Assembly: GCA_014281115.1 (NCBI GenBank) | Contig: JACONQ010000016.1 | Span: forward strand, 1 to 64,000 | DNA from: Laburnicola sp. R22_1 | Taxonomy: Eukaryota > Ascomycota > Dothideomycetes > Pleosporales > Didymosphaeriaceae | DNA length: 64,000 nt | Direction of reading: 5' to 3' | Part shown: piece by piece, positions 21,713 through 32,185 of the stretch | How the letters are laid out: each line of letters opens with the position of its first letter | How positions within the stretch are numbered: the first letter of the stretch is position 1 | The notes under the pieces: model-generated | Database searches by the model: none | The model's input: the letters and a program-made list of their open reading frames with translations, nothing else | What the model was told of the DNA's origin: nothing | Position numbers and translations under genes: made by a program

Positions 21713-23749
21713 ATGGCCACCGTGAAGATGCTGACGGCCCGCCAGCACATCCAGAACATCAGCGCCGCCTCGGCCGTCGAGCCGCACTGGGGATATGCGG
21801 AGCGCGTCGTGCCCTGCGTCAACGACCCGGGCTCCTGCAAGTACCTCGATGTTGTATATGCTGCCCACGACATCGGCATGTACTACACCGGCATCATCTG
21901 GGCCACCATCGGCGGCATCCTCATCCTCTGGGCCATCGGACGGCAGTTCCTGCGCGCACATCCGTCTGGCGTCGTGCTGCCGGCAGCTTTCGCAGGCGAG
22001 AATGTGAACAAGAGACCGGATGCCCTACAGCGTTTGACCACGGCTGTCCCGTCATATGCTCGCCACTATCTGCTCCCGGATGCGAACCGCTTCCTCTTCG
22101 GTCGCGTCACACGCACCCAGGTCTTGACGCTTGCCGTCCTCACCGGCTACCTCACCATCTGGTCTTTTGTGGGCATCGTCTATGGCACCTGGATTACACC
22201 TGTCAAGAACTCGCCCGGTCTCTACAGCACGCGAACCAGCCTAGGCCCTTGGGTTGACCGTATAGCAGTGATCGCCTACGCGCTGACTCCGCTCTCCATC
22301 CTCCTTTCCAGTCGTGAATCCATTCTGTCACTGGTTACCGGTCTACCGTACCAAAGCTTCAATTTCCTCCACCGCTGGCTCGGCTACCTCATATTCGTCC
22401 AGTCTTCGTTGCACACCATCGGCTGGTGCATCATCGAAATCAGGCTCTACAACCCCCAGCCTACTACTGGACTCAACTGGATCCGCCAGCTCTACATGAT
22501 CTGGGGTTTAGTCGCCATGATCTTGCTCCTGTTCCTTGTAATTCTATCCACCCCCTGGGGTATCCGCATGACGGGGTACGAGGCATTCCGCAAGCTGCAC
22601 TATGTGCTAGCCATGGTCTATATCGGAGCTTGCTGGGGCCACTGGGAACAACTCAAGGTCTTCCTCATCCCTGGTCTGGTCGTCTGGCTTCTTGATCGCG
22701 CCATCCGTCTTGGTAGGACGGCCTTGCTGCACTACAACTTCCTCCCCTCGGGTCACATGGGCTTCCGCGCTGCACCCGCAGACATCTCCTTCTTCAAGGA
22801 CGGCACCAATGGCGACGTCGTTCGCCTCGACTTTGACCACCCGCAGGACGCATGGGCTGTGGGTCAGCATTTCTACCTCATGTTTCCCGACAGCAGCATC
22901 TGGCAATCGCACCCTTTCACCCCACTCAGCCTTCCTGTTTTTGGCGCTGATTCGCAACGCCACTCCTACATCTTTCGGGCAAAGAAGGGCGAAACACGCA
23001 AGATCGCCGAACTGTCCGCCCAACGCACCGCTCGCTCATACGATGCGCAAGAATCTCACGAAGGCCTTATGGGCACCACCCGCCTCTCGGTCGTTCTTAC
23101 AGGCCCCTACGGCGAGCAGACGATGCGCGACCTCGCCACAGACTCCAACATTCTCTGCATCGCAGGCGGCACCGGAATCACATACGTGCTCCCGGTCCTC
23201 CTTGACATTGCGTCTCGTCCCCAGAACCGCGACCGCAAGATCTCGCTCGTGTGGGTCATCCGCCACCGCGGCGACATCGACTGGGTTGCTCCCGAACTTG
23301 CCATTCTGAAGCAAAAGTGCCGCACCCTACGCGCGGGCATGCATATTTACGTCACGCGCGCCGCCGAAGACGACACCCATGAGCCCAACGTTCCTACACT
23401 ATCGGAAAAGGCGACTGAAACCGCGTGTGCAACTGAACTTACTATTCAGCCTGTCTCCACGTCAGAATCTTCGTCCATGTCTGTCTCATCAGCCTTGTCC
23501 GTCCATGGCGTGTCCAAGTCCGAACTGAACCTAGACCACCTCCACGCGCGCCCTAATCTGCGTGCCATTGTTGAAGAGTTCGTGGCCGAGACGGTACGGG
23601 GGCGAACGGATGTTTTCGCATCGGGGCCCGGTGGTCTGATTAGCGATCTGCGGAGTATTGTTGCGGGTGTGAATAAGGGCGCGGAAGTGTGGAGGGGGGA
23701 GGAGAGGTGGGATGTGCGGTTGACGTGTGATGATCGGTTGGAGTGGTAG
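21713..23749 (+). CDS. ferric/cupric reductase transmembrane component (FRE type)
   Basis: Single-exon gene of 678 residues with start ATGGCCACCGTG. About seven membrane segments span residues 50-335. The bis-heme histidines H220 and H234 (FNFLHRWLGYL...SSLHTIGW) and H296 and H310 (KLHYVLA...WGHWEQL) have the 13-residue spacing of the ferric reductase family. The FAD-binding motif HPFTPLSLP and the NADPH-binding motif CIAGGTGITYVLPVL follow in the cytosolic half. A Ser-rich insertion is at about 575-600. The C-terminus has the usual FASGPGGLISDLR segment. Such enzymes reduce Fe(III) or Cu(II) at the plasma membrane. The divergent Ctr gene suggests Cu(II)-to-Cu(I) reduction feeding copper import. 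No lesions seen. Confidence 0.92.
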   Translation: MATVKMLTARQHIQNISAASAVEPHWGYAERVVPCVNDPGSCKYLDVVYAAHDIGMYYTGIIWATIGGILILWAIGRQFLRAHPSGVVLPAAFAGENVNKRPDALQRLTTAVPSYARHYLLPDANRFLFGRVTRTQVLTLAVLTGYLTIWSFVGIVYGTWITPVKNSPGLYSTRTSLGPWVDRIAVIAYALTPLSILLSSRESILSLVTGLPYQSFNFLHRWLGYLIFVQSSLHTIGWCIIEIRLYNPQPTTGLNWIRQLYMIWGLVAMILLLFLVILSTPWGIRMTGYEAFRKLHYVLAMVYIGACWGHWEQLKVFLIPGLVVWLLDRAIRLGRTALLHYNFLPSGHMGFRAAPADISFFKDGTNGDVVRLDFDHPQDAWAVGQHFYLMFPDSSIWQSHPFTPLSLPVFGADSQRHSYIFRAKKGETRKIAELSAQRTARSYDAQESHEGLMGTTRLSVVLTGPYGEQTMRDLATDSNILCIAGGTGITYVLPVLLDIASRPQNRDRKISLVWVIRHRGDIDWVAPELAILKQKCRTLRAGMHIYVTRAAEDDTHEPNVPTLSEKATETACATELTIQPVSTSESSSMSVSSALSVHGVSKSELNLDHLHARPNLRAIVEEFVAETVRGRTDVFASGPGGLISDLRSIVAGVNKGAEVWRGEERWDVRLTCDDRLEW

Positions 23750-24157
23750 TCTTGACTTTTGCATATGTTTTTGATACCCTAGATTTGAGTTAGTAATTGT
23801 CCACAACCCATTTTTCGAGGAATGTAAGAATCGGTGAGCTTACCGCTAGGCCATGTGCCTGTGAACCTATATATGATGGCAATGCACCATTTTCATTCAT
23901 TTATTTATTTATCCATTCATATCAGGACAAACGATGGCGTATAGTTGACCTTGGTATTGGTTATACTGAGGTAACACGTAGTTATCAGACTTTTGTCTTA
24001 ACTGTACAATCTGCGCGGCTTATATTTGCCGCCGAAGATCAACGTCAACGTGAACGCTGCACGCATGCATGGCCAACAACAGCCTGCAGGTTGCTTCCTC
24101 TGGCCATTCCCTTTCCCATCAACAAATCATCATTCCCTCCCCGCACATGTAATCCTC
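23750..24157. other. intergenic, no gene seen
   Basis: Between the convergent 3' ends of the reductase and esterase genes. An ATTTATTT-type A/T tract sits near 23897-23912. No gene or clear terminator signal. Confidence 0.5.
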
Positions 24158-25984
24158 TCAAACCACACACCGCCACGCCTCCTCATCCTTCCCATCCCCG
24201 CTCCCCACATACACATCCCTCATCGGAAACCTACAATGCCTCCTCCTAAACTCGACCCCCTTGTCCTTATCCCCTTCCACAAACTTAGCCCCCCTCACCG
24301 TATCCGGCGCCTCCCCCCGCTCCACCCACGCCACAATCCGCATCAACACATTATCCTCCACCCCATCACTCGCAGGCGGCGGATCCCCCGCCTGCCCGAT
24401 GCCATGCGCCCCCGTTACCCCCCGTACAATGCGCCAGCCCCGCCACGCGGAAGTACCGATAAAACCCATCCAGCTGCGCGGGCGTCGCGCCCATCGTCTC
24501 CCCGACATGCGTGTAGTACGCATCCGAGACGGACGAATCCATCGTCTCGTCGATCTGCCCGTAGGAATGCAGCATCTTACCGCCGGCATAGCGGAACGGC
24601 GAGAGGTCGCCGGCGCACGTGGTCATCCCGAAGCTGGAGGGATCCTGCGTTATCGCGCGTACGGCGGTCGCGGGCGTCCAGGAGGCGAGCGTCCAGTTTG
24701 CGTTGGGCTCCGAGACGTAGCGCGGGCATTCGAGGGCGGAGGCGAGGAATTCGGGGGAGGAGCGCATGGCGGCGTGGGCGAGGAGGGCGCCGTTGTAGGG
24801 TGTCCCGTGGTAGATTAGGGTGCCGTTTACGGTGAAGGGGGCGAGGGAGTCCGTTATCAGTGTGAGGTCGGTGGGGGTGTTGGCGCCCCCTCCCCCCCCC
24901 CGGCCCGCCGTGGAAGACGCGTCAGAGGAGCATAGCAAGACCGACAAGTCCGGCTTGCACCGCCTCGTGTCTTCAATTATGCCATCTTCCGCCCCATCAA
25001 GCCCATCGCACTGCCTCAGCGTCTCCTCCTGCACAACACCCCACTTCTCAATCGACACCTTCATAGTCTCCACATCTGCATCTGTCCCCATACGAACCAG
25101 CCACCGCTTCGCATCCGCAAACAACCCCGCCAACCGCAGCTCCGGCGCGCCCGCTACGATCCCATCAAAGAGCTCAGGATTCCGCTGCGCGGCGTACAAC
25201 CCCTGCCGGCCACCCTGCGAGCACCCTATAAAGTAGGCCTTTTTGTGTTTCTGGCCGTAGAAGTGCGCCGTGACGGCTTTCCCGAGCGGAGTGGCGGTGT
25301 ATAAAGCGCGCCCGACGAAGACGTCGAGCACGGCGGGCTGGTTGAGGAAGGCGCCGGCGGAGGAGCCGTTGTGGCCGCTGTTGCTGGAGAGGCTGGCGAA
25401 GCCGTAGGAGGAGACGTAGGGTAGGTCGGGGTAGAAGAGGCCTGGGGAACGGGCGGGAGGGAGGTAGGTAGTGGATATGGGTAGGTAGGCTTGCTGGCCA
25501 GGGTGGGATATCTGGGAAGCCGTGGGCGATGGGATGGGAAAAGGGAGAACCATACATCTAGCCAACGCGCCCGTACCGACGGGTATAACGCGCTCGTTCC
25601 ACGCCTCAGGCAACCACGCTTCGAGGTGGACGGAGCTGGAGTTGGACGTCGCGGCGTGCACGGCGACACGGCATAGGTTCACGGGAACGGTGGGACTCTT
25701 TGCAACCACAGTCATTCAGTCAGTCTTGCGTTTTTTTTTTTTTTTTTTTGCGGACCAAAACTAGCCGGAAAGGTACACGTGCTGTTTGTCCTGTCGCCGA
25801 ACTGGTCAATCACGCTGCCGGCGGGGAGGTACTGCGCTATGGTTATGTTGGCGGCGTGGGAGGGGTCGAGGTCGAGCCTTTGGGGTAGCGCTTCACATCT
25901 TGCTTTGAAGGATGGGGTGGATGGGGTGGATGCGAGGGTGGTACCGAGGAGGAGGGCGACGAAAGGGAGCGTGTGGATGGGCAT
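24158..25984 (-). CDS. tannase / feruloyl esterase, secreted
   Basis: Start ATG at 25984 gives the signal peptide MPIHTLPFVALLLGTTLAS. Exon 1 ends near 25757 (NSTCTFPASF). A roughly 55-nt intron contains 19 consecutive T (plus strand 25731-25749), and exon 2 resumes near VPVNLCRV. I could not settle the splice phase there. Family marks: nucleophile elbow IGCSQGGRQG, acidic segment GGKMLHSYGQIDETM, and HC motif GLAHCTGG. The CS-D-HC pattern of fungal tannases and feruloyl esterases is thus complete. Directly after HCTGGNG the frame is lost because the C run at 24409-24413 has five bases where four are needed. The other frame then gives the expected tail (LMRIVAWVERGEAPDTV, CRFPMRDVYVG). Either a frameshift mutation or a homopolymer error. 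Hydrolyses feruloyl or galloyl esters in plant material. Confidence 0.82.
25731..25749. repeat. 19-base poly(T) tract in predicted intron
   Basis: Uninterrupted run of 19 T on the plus strand, in the predicted intron of the esterase gene. It is the longest mononucleotide run that I noticed in the window, and its exact length is likely to be assembly-sensitive. Confidence 0.9.
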
Positions 25985-26838
25985 TGTATTGTGATGTCGG
26001 TGCCTTGCTAGCTCTGTTGGACCGCGAAGTTCGCTGTGTACGTGTGTTTGTGTAGCGACCAAGGTACCGTAGGTATTTATATGTGTATGCTTCCTGTAGT
26101 GCTAAGCGTGCCAAGTGGGTACGATTACCTACATATCGACGATTATCCGTGTGCAAGTAGGTTCCTAGGTAGGTAGTCAGATCGTAGTCTTATACGCGGA
26201 CAGCATGTACGCCCGTCGCGCGTTGGGAGTAACCCCTGTACATACTCTAGCCTTTACGAGTATTAATCGCTAGGCGCTGGTTAGCTAAATGCTCTGATTG
26301 CCCTTCAAAAATATCCATCACAGGGGATTCAGCACTAGCTGGGGTTACTCCCGACTTGACTATATGCTGTAATTGAGCAAGATTGTTTCTGTATTCCAAC
26401 GTTTTGATAGGGTTGGATGCCACACGCGTATACTACGATGGACACGACCCGTTGCTGTGCTCGCATCTGCGGTCGCTTGCCGTGCTCGTCTGAAGGATCG
26501 TAAACTACCTCAAAAGAGCTCGATGATGTCGTGCGAGAAATCGGGCGTAATCCATCCACTACATACTCGTTCGTAATTGTATGTAAGCACTAATCCCGTT
26601 ATTTCCACGACGGGGTTTTGGAGGTGGTAGAGATGAGCCCGCATGTCTGTGTAGATGGTATATGACAATTGTCGTTTTAGCGTGCATGGGGATACTGTGC
26701 AGGGTGGTGCAAAAGGCAAAGTATGCATAAGGCGAAGAATGTTAGATATATACAAGTTGATAAATATCAAAGATAAGAATGTACAGGAATGCTACTGCTC
26801 CTCAATAACCACACATCATGTGTGCGGACTGAGTGTCC
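25985..26838. other. intergenic with small inverted-repeat element
   Basis: The upstream region of the esterase and the 3' flank of the PL20-like gene. No gene seen. A 12-bp perfect inverted repeat (GGGAGTAACCCC at 26225-26236 and its complement at 26341-26352) encloses 104 bp and may be a relic of a miniature element. Confidence 0.45.
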
Positions 26839-27995
26839 TCAAGCGTTCGCCTTGAGCCATGCGACGAACTCTTTGATCGTGAATTCCTCGGGAAATTCGG
26901 CGCTGGCTGAAGCGCCGGGAGAGATAGCGGGAGTGGAAGACGCAATAGGAGTTGAAACGACAGAAGTGATGAAAGTAAGGGGGGTCTCAACGGCTGTGGG
27001 GGAAGATGTTGATGAAGACCCGGCGAAGACAGCGGTCGAAGAAGTGGCAGGAGTCTCAACGGCAGCTGGAGTAGATTCAGCGGCAGATGGAGCACCCGTG
27101 GATGAGCCAGCGACCTTGGACGACGAAGCCGGCGCAATGCTCGAAGCCACCGGTGCCCCGTCCGAACCACCCCCGCCTTCAGGGCTGTCCACAGACGAAG
27201 TAAGCTCGCCATCTTCAACATACACGCCGCTGAAGTACCAATCCTCAGCCCCCGCGGCATCATTGCTGCCAGGCAGGCGCAGCACGCCAAGATGCCAATC
27301 GGCGCCGTTAGACGACGTGCTTGCATCGAAAGGACCAGCGGCCTTGGTCAGTGCATCGCCGCCAGTGGAGTGGTAAAAAGAGACCGCGCCGGCGTCGAAG
27401 TCGATTTCGTAGGCGACGTTGTGCCATTCATCTGCCACTAGCTCGATGTCCCATTTCGACACACCGCCCACGTGCCACTGCAGGTTGGTGTTGCTGCCGC
27501 CTGAAGCACCGTACTTGAGCTCCGTGAAATGGCTTTCGAAAAAGGCAATTTGGTGCTCGTTCGTCGCAGTCGGAGCGTTTTCACTCGACGTCTTGATCGA
27601 GAAGTGATAGTACAACTTGCCCTTGTTGATAGCGGCATTCGTCTGCGGTATAAGCTCTGTCCTCAGCATGGACTGCCCGTTCCATTTGGACGTCTCGTCG
27701 ATGGTGATTTTAACACCCTGCGTGGAGCCGCTGTCGGCAGGGTTCTTGTACGAGGCATCGAGATGGACGTATTTTTCGACGGCGCCCGAGCCGTGGATGT
27801 AGTATTGGTAACTGCCGACGGGATTGGAGAAGGACCACTTGTCGAGGTCTGCGCTCGACGTCATGTCGTTGAAGCGGCCGTCCCAAAGGATTTCTGCGAA
27901 GCTCGTTAGTATCGGTGGCGCATTTAAGATTTCGAGGACGTACCGGCTGACGCGGCGCTTAGGAGCCAGTTGAACATAGCGGCTTTGACAAACAT
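26839..27995 (-). CDS. PL20-like polysaccharide (glucuronan) lyase with Ser/Thr-rich tail
   Basis: Exon 1 (27995-27944) encodes MFVKAAMFNWLLSAASA, a secretion signal. A 50-nt intron (GTACGT...CGCAG, branch-like CTAAC) leads to exon 2 (27893-26839), for 368 residues. The catalytic beta-jelly-roll part, residues about 18-245, starts EILWDGRFNDMTSSADLDKW. It contains SMLRTELIPQT, KGKLYYHFSIK, HQIAFFESHFTELKYG and WHNVAYEIDFD, which resemble the fungal PL20 glucuronan lyase family. Residues 245-350 are a Ser/Thr/Ala/Pro linker, likely O-glycosylated. The end, EEFTIKEFVAWLKANA, is a short amphipathic helix that recurs at the tail of some fungal wall enzymes. The family cleaves beta-1,4-polyglucuronate; the precise substrate here is inferred only from resemblance. 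Confidence 0.75.
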
Positions 27996-29029
27996 GTTGA
28001 ATGAAAACGAAACAGAGCCCAGCTGTAAATGAAAGTAATCAACCACGAGGTGAGCAAGGAAAGACTGGAGTGGGATGAATCAAGAAGAGAAGAGGAACCG
28101 GTACGCGATATGGATGATGCGCCGTACAGCGGACATCTCCGCTAGCGGACCCTGAGCATTTCAATATGCAGGAAATGAAACATCGTTGCCGTGTGTTTCA
28201 CGACGCTCGTTAGCAAAGCTGGATCGAGTGACTCGTAGCCGCCAGCCCAGGACTACAGCCTGGCACGCCAAAAGCACGTCCTCGTTAATTATGCGAACCT
28301 GACCGGGTCAGTAGCAAGCCGGTCAGTATGAAGCTGGCCAGTATCAAGCCTCGCGCGCACGAAAAATCAGCTGTTGTGGTTGCGAGCATCTACCCAGCTG
28401 ATTTGACGGAGAACCTGACAGCTCTTGAATGCTGGAGGCGAAGATTAATGCTGCCGAAGCCTGATCGCGGGAGTGCTTGTTGCGTTTTGGCGCATGAGAT
28501 TTGGTATTGAAGGGTCGACAGATCAGTCCCTGCTTATTTTACGAGGTTGTGTCAGATTGGAAGACGGTTGTTTCCTGATCGCACTAATGAAATCTCCTCC
28601 GGTCTGCGGTTAGCTAACGCTTCCTGTCGCGTCCGCTGTTAGGATAGGTATGATCGTGAGGCGGGAATGTAGCGCTCTGGCTTTGGGTAATGTGTTTAAA
28701 GGTGTATAGGTGTGTAGGGGTTCAGTGTTGGAACGACGCAATTGCGATTTGCTCACACTGGTGCAGCTACCTCGGCTAATAATTCCCCCTCCCTCTCCTC
28801 CATGACGTTTATTAAGACGGAAATTCTATCAACAGTGACCACTGCACATCCATATTGTTGAGGCTAACGATGGTGTACGGAAGAACAATAAACAACGACG
28901 CCAAATTAATGCCGCCGAAGTCATGGGAAACCCCGCACTCCAGGGCTTTAGCAAACTTCGACTTGCGACAAGCAACCAAAAAGAGATGAAGAAAGGTCAG
29001 CCTCGACTTGCAATTGCTTAGCTCTCCTC
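27996..29029. other. intergenic, no gene seen
   Basis: Upstream of the PL20-like gene. Apart from a 15-bp tandem triplicate at 28306-28350, I see no gene or element. Confidence 0.5.
28306..28350. repeat. 15-bp tandem repeat, three copies
   Basis: Three head-to-tail imperfect copies: GGTCAGTAGCAAGCC, GGTCAGTATGAAGCT and GGCCAGTATCAAGCC. Intergenic; no function apparent. Confidence 0.85.
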
Positions 29030-29390
29030 TTAACCCTAAAACTTAACTAAAATTTAATTTTAGTAACTAATTTGATAACTTTTTATACAACTAATTTAGT
29101 TAATATAAAATAGTTATAAGCGCTAAGACTACTAAGCTTACTTAGGCTTACTTAGTAGTTTAAACGCGCCTTTTTGTATAATTACCTTTTTACACTTTTT
29201 TTATTTACTAAGTAGGGGGCTCTACTTTTTTATATTATTTAAGATAAAAGTTTTTATTCAAGGCTTATTTTATTTTTAGGTAGTTAATTTAGAGCTATAT
29301 ACTAGTATTAACTAAAATATAAAATAATTCTAAAAATAATTCTAAAAAAACTAAAAAGTAACTAAATATTTAGTCTATGCGAACCCCATT
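29030..29390. repeat. short AT-rich RIP-like patch
   Basis: TA-dense patch with the motif AAGTAGGGGGCTCTACTTTTTT followed by TTTAAGATAAAAG and TAGGTAGTTAATTT. The same end-like sequence recurs near 40430, 41210 and 42580, so this is a fragment of a dispersed, probably LTR-type, repeat. Confidence 0.65.
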
Positions 29391-29850
29391 TTTTTCGACA
29401 CACTTTGGAGGCCAAAACTTGACCCTAACCTATCTTCTTTCGTACAAACCACTGCAACTTGAATTAACATGTTTGTCTCGACCATCATGAAGAATACTTC
29501 GCGCACGTTCCGTACACGGTGTTTGTCGTTGCGTGTTCCATATTAGTAGCTAGCATGCCAAGTTCCCGAGTCCCGCTGGGCCGATCGGAGCTTGAATCCT
29601 AGTCCCGTCACGCATAGATGATCAACGATTTAATTATCCGCAATGCAGGGCTCGTATTCCACCTATGAACTTTACTAGAACTATTGCGCATTATGAAACC
29701 CGCCGTTGGTTGAAGAAACATCGCCTTATATATATAAAAGCCTTGTGGTCGTAACTTCTAAACGGTCGCACTGTCTGCTTCTCACCAGCTTTTGTCTTTA
29801 TCTTTTCTGAATTGTATTCATACGAACATCGGATCTTGCAGTCTTGCACC
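29391..29850. other. intergenic, 5' flank of CE12 gene
   Basis: Returns to normal composition. It has a remnant of the dispersed repeat near 29490-29525 (ACTTCGCGCACGTTCCGTAC). A TATATATATAA stretch at about 29727-29739 lies some 110 bp before the CE12 start and could serve as a TATA element. Confidence 0.45.
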
Positions 29851-30701
29851 ATGCGTCTTCGTGCTTTTCTAGGCGCGCTTCTACTACCGTGCATTGCGGC
29901 CGCATCGCCGGTCTTGCAGAACAGAGCCGAGAAGCCAGCAGCGTTCTTCCTGGCAGGTGACTCGACCACGGCGGTGCAGTCGAGCGGCGGAGGCGGTTGG
30001 GGAAACGGATTCCTCAAGACGTTGAAGAGCCCTTCGTACGGCGTAAACAAGGGGCACAACGGCGCCACTACAGTTTCTTTCGTCCAGGGCGGTGATTGGA
30101 AGCAAGTGCTCGACCTTGTGAAAAAGGCCACGAGCACTTACGAAGTCTATGTCACTATTCAGTTTGGACACAATGATCAGGTAAGTCCGCTTCTCTCGTA
30201 TGCAAGACACAAATCGCCAGATGTGGTGTCCTCATCTGATCGTAAACTGTAACGCTAATGAAAAAAAACCAGAAATCAGATAAGGGCATCTCCATGAACC
30301 AGTTCAAGACGAACCTCAAGAATATGGCCAAAGATGTGCAGAAGCTCGGTGCCACACCTCTGCTACTCACCTCCCTGACGAGGCGCAAGTTCAGCGGCAA
30401 CACGCTCAGCCAGGATCTTGCAGATGTCGTTCCTGCCACACAAAAAGCTGCATCGGAAGCTGGCGTAACACTGATCGATCTCAACGCCGCATCCCGGAAA
30501 TATGTTCAGGCGATTGGTCAAGCCAATGCTGACAAGTTTAACCTGAAGAGTGGCGACAGGACGCATCTTAATGCGCACGGGAGCGATGTCTTCGGACGCA
30601 TTGTGGCCGATTTGATTGTTGCGAGTAAGAAGAACTTGGCTGGGCGGATCCGTGAGGACGCTGCTCTTAGTCGTGCAATCGCCCGAGGCGTGTACGTCTG
30701 A
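29851..30701 (+). CDS. rhamnogalacturonan acetylesterase-type SGNH hydrolase (CE12)
   Basis: Exons 29851-30180 and 30273-30701 (92-nt intron, GTAAGT donor, CCAG acceptor, phase 0) give 252 residues. Signal peptide about residues 1-19 (MRLRAFLGALLLPCIAAAS). SGNH blocks are all present: GDST (nucleophile Ser38), GHNG (Gly71 region), GHND (Asn108) and DRTH (Asp205, His208). This set is typical of fungal rhamnogalacturonan acetylesterases, which remove acetyl groups from the pectin rhamnogalacturonan-I backbone outside the cell. Length is normal for the family. No lesion seen. It is a lone transcription unit but sits among other secreted wall-degrading enzymes. Confidence 0.9.
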
Positions 30702-30789
30702 TCGCGCATACTAGAAATTATCCGCATCTTTCTTTCACTCGGTTTCATCTTGATTTTTAACGTCACTTTGCCATGTTCAAGTCTCCCAT

Positions 30790-31455
30790 CCGCCGTCGAT
30801 CATCTCTGTATGCATCTTGCACATCAGTACCCAACACACCAAGAGCACCCCGACCGCCACCAGCACCTGCCATAACCCACTGGCCACTACCGCCCACACA
30901 CATCGCCATTACCAGACGCATGGCCAGCATCGTACGGCATGGTATGATCAGGAATCTTGAATAGGAGGTATGGATCTCAAACCGTACTTCTGCACGATAT
31001 GCGGCTTTTCTTTGACGCCCTTGCACAACGCCGGATACACGACTCCAGATGGGCCGTCCCACCATCGCAAGAAGAAATCGACATAACGCTCAATACAACA
31101 CTTGATGAGGTACTCCCTCTGCCCTTCCTGTGGATTGCCCACCCAGTTTCGGAAATGCGATCCAACCCTGCATCCCGCACGGGAGTGAGAAATCTGTCGG
31201 TCCGAGTTCCTGTGGTCTTCGCCTTCCAGTTGGTCGTATTGGTGCCCTTGTTCGGCGTCCTGGTAGGCGAGCAGTGACTACATCTGCTCCTCGGCGTCAG
31301 GAGACTTGGTCGCGCTAGTGGGCTGTCTCAAGACAATAGGCACAGCGCATGGGCAGGACGGATTGGAAGAGAATGAGATGAGGCGGTGGAAAGTACGATG
31401 AAGAAGAGCGCGACGAAGGGGAGGAAGAATGACATTACCATGTGGCAGAGATAGG
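30790..31455 (-). pseudogene. decayed membrane protein gene, family not recognised
   Basis: On the minus strand a likely start near 31435 gives a strong hydrophobic leader (MSFFLPFVALFFIVLS). The frame then shifts, and from about 31320 a single frame runs to about 30793. It reads PTSATKSPDAEEQ, stop TAG, SLLAYQDAEQGHQYDQL, WVGNPQEGQREYLIKCCIERYVDF, WWDGPSGVVYPALCKGVKEKPHIV, SIPPIQDS, stop TGA, SYHAVRCW, stop TAA, then a clear membrane helix (GLWQVLVAVGVLLVCWVLMCK). The three stops are explained by CAG, CGA and CAA changing by C-to-T, the RIP signature. I do not recognise the family. Function unknown. Confidence 0.5.
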
Positions 31456-32185
31456 TCTAGCAGCAAACAATGGTCAGTCTCGTAGTGTATCAGTCTGCGT
31501 CTCTACGAGGATGCTGAGCATCGCATGTCGAAGTCTGGAGGTAGCTTTGTAGGCTTCAGAAAACTCCCGCGAATAATTCTGAAGCTAGGACGTTACTGCT
31601 ACGAAGTGGGCAAAAGCCCCGCCATGGTAGCCAAGCACGACTATCTGAAAGAAGACTTCGCGCACTCTCGGTACACGGTATTACGCTGTTATGGAAAGCT
31701 GTAGGGGTGCTAGAAAAATGCTTTGAAGCAAGGTAAAGCCCAAACACGACTTTCTTCACATGGTTCTGGCTGCGTGTTTCTGAGCGAAAGCTAGAGCAGA
31801 CAGAGTGGTCGTGACGGTGAGGCCAAACCTTGGAAGAGGCGGTGAAGGTGGCAAACCTCTTAGCACGTGCCTGGGCACCTGGGCATCTGCACGGCAGAAC
31901 TATCTACGGAAGCAACCGCGAATAATTGACTGTCTGTTATTCAGCATCCGCGTGGACACCTCGGATCTAATGCTTTCCATTGGCTTTTATCTCGAGAACG
32001 CCCAGGCCGTGCGGCCGGGATCGGAACATTTTCCCCAGGCCAAGATGGCCATTACCGCTACCGGCTTGGCACGGATAACCACTTTCCCGGTGGTTTCGCT
32101 GGATGACATCTTCGAGGGACGATAAAGGCGACCCTCATCCTCCTTCTTACCACCTCAACACTTCTTCGCACTAAATACCGCTACC
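31456..32185. other. intergenic with dispersed-repeat copy
   Basis: Holds the best-preserved copy of the dispersed short repeat at about 31650-31745 (ACTTCGCGCAC, GGTACACGGTATTACGCTGT, GGAAAGCTGTAGGGGTGCTA). A 106-codon open frame at 31805-32125 has no recognisable composition; I do not call it a gene. The rest is the upstream region of the ZIP gene. Confidence 0.45.

Noticed and set aside
20732..21961. 409-codon minus-strand frame across the copper cassette
   Set aside because: It overlaps the Ctr gene, the promoter and the reductase start in another frame; sequence is GC-driven and has no domain.
21283..22257. 324-codon plus-strand frame overlapping the reductase start
   Set aside because: Out of frame with the reductase, Arg/Pro/His-rich, shadow of promoter and gene.
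24261..24818. Plus-strand frames over the esterase gene
   Set aside because: Opposite-strand shadows of the esterase, whose catalytic motifs fix the coding strand.
31805..32125. 106-residue plus-strand frame upstream of the ZIP gene
   Set aside because: No recognisable domain or signal peptide and no support for a start; kept as intergenic.
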